64,000 bases of DNA. Origin: Saprospiraceae bacterium. Its GTDB lineage: Bacteria; Bacteroidota; Bacteroidia; Chitinophagales; Saprospiraceae. The stretch covers positions 124,001-188,000 of the forward strand of contig JAHDGJ010000003.1 of NCBI GenBank assembly GCA_020627705.1, written 5' to 3'. A model generated the notes under the pieces. The model was not told the DNA's origin. It ran no database searches and saw nothing but the letters and a program-made list of their open reading frames with translations. The stretch's first letter is position 1, and every line of letters starts with the position of its first letter. This document shows positions 59,507 to 64,000 of this stretch, one piece after another. Both the position numbers and the translations under genes were made by a program.

Positions 59507-60865
59507 ATGCTAGTTTTTCTGAAAAGAAATTATGTGGCTTTTATAGGACTGATATGCCTATTTAGCCTACTTATACTATCCTTATACTTTTACAGGGAAA
59601 GGATTTATTTTTCTGATCCTGCATATCAATTATTCTTATTGATTAATGATCAGCGCATAGAAGTCATGACTAACCGTTGGCCTTCAACGATATTTCGACT
59701 TTTGCCATTTATAGGACTAAAGCTTGGAATGTCTTCAGCAACATTGGCCAAACTATTTTCTATATCCTTTCCATTGTTTCATTTAATATCTTTTTGTTTC
59801 TGCTCTTTGTACTTAAAAGAAAAGTCACTTTCACTGCTCCTCCTATTTGTTTTGGTTCTTTTGACCAATGATAGTTTTTATTGGTGTTCTTCTGATTTGC
59901 TTCAAGGCATTACCACTTCCCTACTTGGACTTGCTCTATTGAGAAACACAAAATCCATATTGCCAAAATATTTAATCAGCAGTTTCTTAATGGTAGCGGC
60001 TGTTTTTTTTCATCCCTTGTGCTTGTTTCCACTTTTTTACATTTTAATCGATGACACTTTAGAAAAAACGATGTACTGGAAACCACAATGGGTTCTAGGA
60101 TTGGTATTTGCAAGTACTTGGATTATAAGAAATACGTTTTTTTCTACGTGGTATGATCAAGCAAAAAGCACTGAGTTTTGGAACAATTACCACAGTCTAG
60201 ACTGGTTATCGATACCAACGCATCACACCTTTTTTACTTCCGAACTACCAGTATATTACCCAACACTTATTCTTATTGCTCTGATTAGCATAGTTGTTTT
60301 AATTAAACAAAGAAGTTGGATCCGCTTGCTACTAATGGCAGTAAGTGTGTTAGGGTTTATTTTACTGGTTCATATCAGCAATCCTAGAAATACTTGGATG
60401 TTTTATAGAGAGTCAAACTATGTTTGTCTTGTCGTTTTCGCGAGTTACCCATTTGTAAAGCATCTATTTGAAAGCAATACGTTAAAATTCAAATACAAAA
60501 TTTTTCTACCCTTGTTGTTCTTGTTTTGCATCATACGAATAGGATATCGTCATGCTCCGTTTACAGAAAGAGTACAGCTTTTACGTGAAAAATCTATGGA
60601 GTCTTCTTGTAACAAGATTAAATTAGAAAAACAATCAACGTGGGACCACATCATTAAAATGGAATGGGCCATACCATTCGAAAGCTTACTAATTACCTCT
60701 GAGCATGGCACTTGCAAAACTATATTCTACGCTAAGTCAGACAAAGATCTTGATATCAAACAAAGAACAGACGTATTTTTAAGTCCTTTCAAAACGCTAT
60801 ACACCACAGATTTTAATCCTTCTTATTTTGATTTCGAAAGCGCGTATTATTGTAATGAAAAGTAA
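59507..60865 (+). CDS. Polytopic membrane protein, unknown
   Basis: I do not recognise a named family. The 453-residue protein (ATG 59507, a TTG lies 3 bases upstream) has about nine to ten hydrophobic helices and a soluble C-terminal tail after about residue 350. It has features of a GT-C-like membrane protein (an early RWPSTIFRLLPF loop), without the full DUF2142 or PMT signature. It lies 25 bases after the CHAP-domain gene and may belong to the same transcript. Confidence 0.65.
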   Translation: MLVFLKRNYVAFIGLICLFSLLILSLYFYRERIYFSDPAYQLFLLINDQRIEVMTNRWPSTIFRLLPFIGLKLGMSSATLAKLFSISFPLFHLISFCFCSLYLKEKSLSLLLLFVLVLLTNDSFYWCSSDLLQGITTSLLGLALLRNTKSILPKYLISSFLMVAAVFFHPLCLFPLFYILIDDTLEKTMYWKPQWVLGLVFASTWIIRNTFFSTWYDQAKSTEFWNNYHSLDWLSIPTHHTFFTSELPVYYPTLILIALISIVVLIKQRSWIRLLLMAVSVLGFILLVHISNPRNTWMFYRESNYVCLVVFASYPFVKHLFESNTLKFKYKIFLPLLFLFCIIRIGYRHAPFTERVQLLREKSMESSCNKIKLEKQSTWDHIIKMEWAIPFESLLITSEHGTCKTIFYAKSDKDLDIKQRTDVFLSPFKTLYTTDFNPSYFDFESAYYCNEK

Positions 60866-60873
60866 AGCACATC

Positions 60874-61365
60874 ATGCAGTTTAGATTGTTTGAGATTAAA
60901 CAAGAAGGAGTCTTCAAAACTAGGTTTATCATAACCGAAAATCAGAAAACAAAATATACTGCTGTCTTTTCAGGTGTCTTTAGCAAATTATATCAAATCT
61001 TCGACGAAAAAGGAAAACTCGTGATCGTCATAGAAAAGCCCTTTCATTGGGGTGAATCAAATTTTGAAGTTTCTGTTTACGGAAGTAAAGTTTGCACCTT
61101 TAAGCCCTCGATATTTAGTAATAATCTAGAAATCAATTCTACTTATGGGTTTTACTCTTTTAGGACAGAATCCTCATGGCGCACGCATTTCACGATTTGA
61201 AACAGCACTACGGAAATAGGCAAAATTTCTAGAAAAAATGGCTTCTTCAAAGATGTGTTCGGCTTGGCTTTATTAGCTAATGAAAACATTGAATTTCTTT
61301 TAGGAATGGTTGTCTATATAATCAAAAGAAAAAAAGAGCAAGAGGCAGCTGCTGCGTCTTCTTAG
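60874..61365 (+). pseudogene. LURP-one/Tubby-like protein interrupted by in-frame TGA
   Basis: The first 108 codons end in TGA at 61198-61200. The same frame then continues open for 54 codons to TAG at 61363-61365, with sequence that fits the family: NSTTEIGKISRKNGFFKD and a hydrophobic C-terminal helix (IEFLLGMVVYIIKRKK). The whole reads like a LURP-one-related Tubby-like barrel (YGSKVCTFKP, WRTHFTI before the stop). The stop may be a C-to-T change of CGA, a readthrough site, or a sequencing error. Confidence 0.65.
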
Positions 61366-61394
61366 GCTTAATCATTGTTTGTCTACTTTTATCT

Positions 61395-61402
61395 CATATT
61401 TG
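61395..61402 (+). promoter_or_regulatory. Possible -7 element CATATTTG before the methyltransferase gene
   Basis: CATATTTG matches TAnnTTTG at 7 of 8 positions, with TTG at 61375-61377 as a possible -33 (17-base spacer). It lies 17 bases before the ATG at 61419. Confidence 0.3.
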
Positions 61403-61418
61403 CAGACCATATTTCAAT

Positions 61419-62585
61419 ATGAGCATTTCGAATAAAGAACAATTTTTGAACCTTCTTTTCCAAAGTTTTGAAGAAAACAACTTTGTCCATTTATCCTTGA
61501 TAAATAAGCGCAATAAATTGGGAGAGCTCCAAAAGATTTTAGTAAAACCCATCTTGATTAAGGGACAGCCTAAGCTCTCTATTGTTTCAAGACTTCCTAC
61601 TCAGGACATAACTAAAAATCATTCTCTTGAAGAAGCAATAAGTAATATAAGTCAACATCTAGAAGAGCATTTTATTCAAGGCGAACTTCAAACGACCGAG
61701 TACATTCATCATTTTAACTATCCTAAATCTGGAAAATCCAAATTAAAATCAATACTTCAAAAAAAGTCTCAACCCATTAGTTGGGACCATGATCATAAAA
61801 AAAACAGATTAGTATCAGCCGACAAAGCATTTTTATTTCATTTGGGCATTGCTAATAAAGAAGGAAAAATTAAATCTGCCAAACAAGCAAAATTTCGTCA
61901 AATAAATCGATTTGTCGAACTTCTAAATCCATCACTACAATCGTTGTTGAAAAACGATTCGCTTGACATTGTTGATTTCGGCTCAGGCAAAGCCTATTTA
62001 AGCTTCGCGCTCTATGCATACCTAGAACCTTTGAACAAAAATGTTCAACTTACTGGAGTGGAGCTTCGAAAAAATTTGGTTGACAAATGCAATAAGATTG
62101 CTACTGATTTAGAATATGAAAAGTTGCGATTTATACACAGTAGTATAGAGGAATATCAAAATCGAAACTTGGATGTCCTGATCGCACTACATGCATGCGA
62201 CACTGCCACAGATGATGCCATTGCAGCTGGAATAAAAAATAACGCCAAGCTTATTGTTTGTTCTCCTTGTTGTCATAAAGCTTTGCGTAAGCAATTAAAG
62301 TCAAGCAATGAGTTTTCTCAAATCACTCAATTTGGAATTCTTCAAGAGCGACAAGCAGAAATAATAACAGATACCATCAGGGCTTTAATTTTACAGGCTC
62401 ATGGTTACGAAACCAAAGTCATCGAATTTATTTCCTCAGAACATACTTCCAAAAATTTAATGATTATCGCCAAGAAAAAAGACAATGTTGGAAGAAAACT
62501 TGATGAATCAAAACTGAAGGAACTCAAAAGTTTAAAAAAGAGCTTTGGTCTTAGTGAATACTATTTAGAGACAACATTGAAATAA
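61419..62585 (+). CDS. Class I SAM-dependent methyltransferase (Methyltransf_32-like)
   Basis: The 388-residue protein has a helical N-terminal region and a Rossmann methyltransferase core: VDFGSGKAYLSFAL (motif I), LTGVELRKNLVDKC, then LIALHACDTATDDAI and VCSPCCHKALRKQL. The HACDTATD and SPCCHK patterns are characteristic of the Methyltransf_32 family. The substrate is unknown; RNA or protein is possible. It begins with its own promoter-like element. Confidence 0.85.
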   Translation: MSISNKEQFLNLLFQSFEENNFVHLSLINKRNKLGELQKILVKPILIKGQPKLSIVSRLPTQDITKNHSLEEAISNISQHLEEHFIQGELQTTEYIHHFNYPKSGKSKLKSILQKKSQPISWDHDHKKNRLVSADKAFLFHLGIANKEGKIKSAKQAKFRQINRFVELLNPSLQSLLKNDSLDIVDFGSGKAYLSFALYAYLEPLNKNVQLTGVELRKNLVDKCNKIATDLEYEKLRFIHSSIEEYQNRNLDVLIALHACDTATDDAIAAGIKNNAKLIVCSPCCHKALRKQLKSSNEFSQITQFGILQERQAEIITDTIRALILQAHGYETKVIEFISSEHTSKNLMIIAKKKDNVGRKLDESKLKELKSLKKSFGLSEYYLETTLK

Positions 62586-62647
62586 GGACAATGCCATATA
62601 ATCACTTATAATTTGATTTACCTTTATACGAATTCAAAACGAACATT

Positions 62648-63103
62648 ATGAGTAAGCATTCCAACATAAAAGAATACATTGCCACTCTTCCTGAAGATAG
62701 ATTAGAGGCCTTCGAAAAATTAAGAGCTACAATTAATAAAAATATACCCAAAGGATTTGAAGAGGTTTTTGTGTATGGAATGCCAGGGCATGTCGTGCCT
62801 TTATCAACTTATCCAGATGGATATCATTGTGCCAAAGATGCACCGTTGCCATTTTCAAACCTTGGAAATCGAGGAAAGTTTATTGCTGTATATCATATGG
62901 GTGTGTATGCCAATCAAGAATTACACCATTGGTTTACTGAAGAATATGCCAAGAGATGCAAATACAAATTGGATATGGGCAAAAGTTGTATCCGTTTAAA
63001 AAAAATGGATGACATCCCCTATGATCTAATTGGTGAATTGTACTCCAAAATGACAGTTCAAAATTGGATTGATTTGTATGAGAAAAACATTCTCAAAAAA
63101 TAA
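62648..63103 (+). CDS. DUF1801-domain protein
   Basis: A 151-residue protein of the DUF1801/YdhG family: NIKEYIATLPEDRLEAFEKLR, EEVFVYGMPGHVVP, YPDGYHCAKDAPLPFSNLGN, IAVYHMGVYANQ and the C-terminal helix. The function of the family is unknown. It stands alone, separated from the methyltransferase gene by 62 bases. The stop is 9 bases from the convergent gene. Confidence 0.9.
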   Translation: MSKHSNIKEYIATLPEDRLEAFEKLRATINKNIPKGFEEVFVYGMPGHVVPLSTYPDGYHCAKDAPLPFSNLGNRGKFIAVYHMGVYANQELHHWFTEEYAKRCKYKLDMGKSCIRLKKMDDIPYDLIGELYSKMTVQNWIDLYEKNILKK

Positions 63104-63112
63104 ATCTAGAAA

Positions 63113-63475
63113 TTATTCTTGATCAAAGACTCCACTAAAATTGGTTTTTCTTTCTTTTGAAAACTCCAATCTTCTGTTTGCTTTATCTTTTAATTCATAC
63201 TCCTTATTGTCCTTTACAAATTTGAATTCGATTGAAGTAAATGGACTATCGAAGACAATAGACTTGGTATAAATGCCATCCGAATTTGGATCCTCTAGAA
63301 TAAGATCTTCTTTCCAACTTAGAGGTTCAAAATTGCCTCTTATCCCCACAGTATTAAACGTATCCACATTTCTCATGTCTATAGAAAAATTAACTTCTTG
63401 TTTAAATGTTGGCTGCACGCAATTTTGACATACTATACAAGCCAATAACCCGAAAATTACTCTAAATCTTTTCAT
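63113..63475 (-). CDS. Small lipoprotein with CBM20-like domain
   Basis: A 120-residue protein with lipoprotein signal MKRFRVIFGLLAC (Cys13) and then a single beta-sandwich domain of starch-binding type: VNFSIDMRNVDTFNTVGIRGN, WKEDLILEDPNSDGIYTKSI and IEFKFVKDNKEYE, matching CBM20/glycogen-binding strands. Some CBM20 domains bind alpha-glucans; binding here is not shown. It follows the DoxX gene by 1 base, so they are one operon. Confidence 0.65.
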   Translation of the reverse strand: MKRFRVIFGLLACIVCQNCVQPTFKQEVNFSIDMRNVDTFNTVGIRGNFEPLSWKEDLILEDPNSDGIYTKSIVFDSPFTSIEFKFVKDNKEYELKDKANRRLEFSKERKTNFSGVFDQE

Positions 63476-63476
63476 A

Positions 63477-63983
63477 TTAACTTTTCCATTTTTTACTGAT
63501 CAAGTAATCCAATCCAAAACGTCCTGATCCCAGAACCATCGCATAAATACCTACCCATAAAAACCCCAATGCGGCAGACATTCCCCACAATCCACTGTTC
63601 CATTGTTGGCAAAATATCGCAACCAACATCGTACAGACAATCAAAAATCCAGCAATTCTTGTTTGAAAACCAAGGGCCATCAACAAGCCTCCCACAGCTT
63701 CACTAAAAGCTCCCATCCATGCAAAGAAAACAGGAAACATGGCAAAGACACCACCAAAACTTTCTACATCCTGCGGAAACCAATAGATAACTTCAAACAA
63801 ATCCAAATTGCGATCTTCTGCCGTCCAAGGCATTCCAAATTTATCTGCACCGTAGAAAAAACTTAATAGCAAACCGCAAATTATTCTTGGAATTGCAAGA
63901 ATCAAATCAATTATCCAATGACCAAATGGCATCGGATAATTCAATTTTTTAAACAAATGGATTAATCGATTCATTAGAAGCAT
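63477..63983 (-). CDS. DoxX-family membrane protein
   Basis: A 168-residue protein with four transmembrane helices and DoxX features: AIPRIICGLLLSFFYGADKFG, FPVFFAWMGAFSEAVGGLLMALGF, and a final helix with GIYAMVLGSGRFGLDYLI. DoxX proteins are small electron-transfer or thiol-redox membrane proteins. The start could also be ATG 63974. It heads the operon with the CBM20-like lipoprotein gene. Confidence 0.85.
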   Translation of the reverse strand: MLLMNRLIHLFKKLNYPMPFGHWIIDLILAIPRIICGLLLSFFYGADKFGMPWTAEDRNLDLFEVIYWFPQDVESFGGVFAMFPVFFAWMGAFSEAVGGLLMALGFQTRIAGFLIVCTMLVAIFCQQWNSGLWGMSAALGFLWVGIYAMVLGSGRFGLDYLISKKWKS

Positions 63984-64000
63984 TTTATAATTATACAGCA

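Noticed and set aside
61201-61365. A separate short gene after the LURP-one-like stop codon.
   Set aside because: It has no start codon of its own near the beginning and stays in the same frame as the preceding gene.
1-64000. tRNA, rRNA, CRISPR arrays, insertion sequences and prophage genes.
   Set aside because: I read the gaps and found no cloverleaf, rRNA segment, spaced direct repeats, transposase or phage structural gene.

Overview
The window is AT-rich chromosomal DNA from a member of the Bacteroidota, most likely of the Saprospira/Chitinophaga/Cytophaga-like branch. The evidence is type IX secretion C-terminal sorting domains on two secreted proteins (7997-9601 and 25369-26103), promoters of the TTTG-N19-TAnnTTTG type used by the Bacteroidota housekeeping sigma factor (clearest at 29748-29777), a bacterial geranylgeranylglyceryl/heptaprenylglyceryl phosphate synthase, the futalosine route to menaquinone (mqnC), and many signal-peptide or lipoprotein genes with no cytoplasmic relatives. 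No rRNA, tRNA, CRISPR array, insertion sequence or prophage was recognised. The genus cannot be fixed from the sequence alone.

Layout. 1-4.4 kb: a cut-off DCC-family gene coupled to radA, a DksA/TraR-like gene, an RsmI-like methyltransferase and a DUF2142 membrane protein. 4.4-9.6 kb: a PcrA/UvrD helicase, an envelope pair that includes a transglutaminase-like protein, and a secreted CotH-like protein. 9.7-13.6 kb: an LVIVD-repeat lipoprotein, a beta-barrel protein, an ECF sigma factor and an anti-sigma protein that appears to run from the cytoplasm to an outer-membrane barrel. 13.7-18.7 kb: rplM-rpsI-rpsB-tsf, then a lysine-rich NUMOD4/HNH protein, pyrH and cutC. 18.7-28.5 kb: housekeeping operons (DinB-like/comF, degP, M42 peptidase/pterin dehydratase/rlmF, a flippase, and a GGGP synthase-LEA2-rsgA-small membrane protein operon). 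28.6-40.9 kb: marR-yceI, mqnC-punA-uvrA, yifB plus a glycosyltransferase, a ferredoxin reductase/ferredoxin pair, DUF2911, a thioredoxin-like protein and OsmC.

41.3-56.1 kb is the most unusual part. It holds two caspase-fold proteases, two related HExxH metallopeptidases, a CHASE2 sensor with no output domain, a FecR-like lipoprotein, a coiled-coil/barrel protein, an ECF sigma/anti-sigma pair, and an operon with an MBL-fold hydrolase and a TlpA-like thioredoxin. The genes are packed into five adjoining transcription units, with 4-base overlaps inside the caspase operon. My inference is one envelope-stress or proteolytic signalling island. The family assignments rest on visible catalytic motifs; the idea that they form a single system is not proven by the sequence.

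56.2-64 kb: a CsgG/LpoB-like lipoprotein, aspS, a CHAP-domain amidase-like protein, a polytopic membrane protein, a LURP-one-like gene interrupted by an in-frame TGA, a methyltransferase, DUF1801, a starch-binding-like domain protein and a DoxX protein.

Noncoding features worth attention are a 117-base three-helix RNA candidate (41102-41218), a GC-rich double-hairpin element (25241-25330), two palindromes around the marR promoter, and several clear intrinsic terminators.
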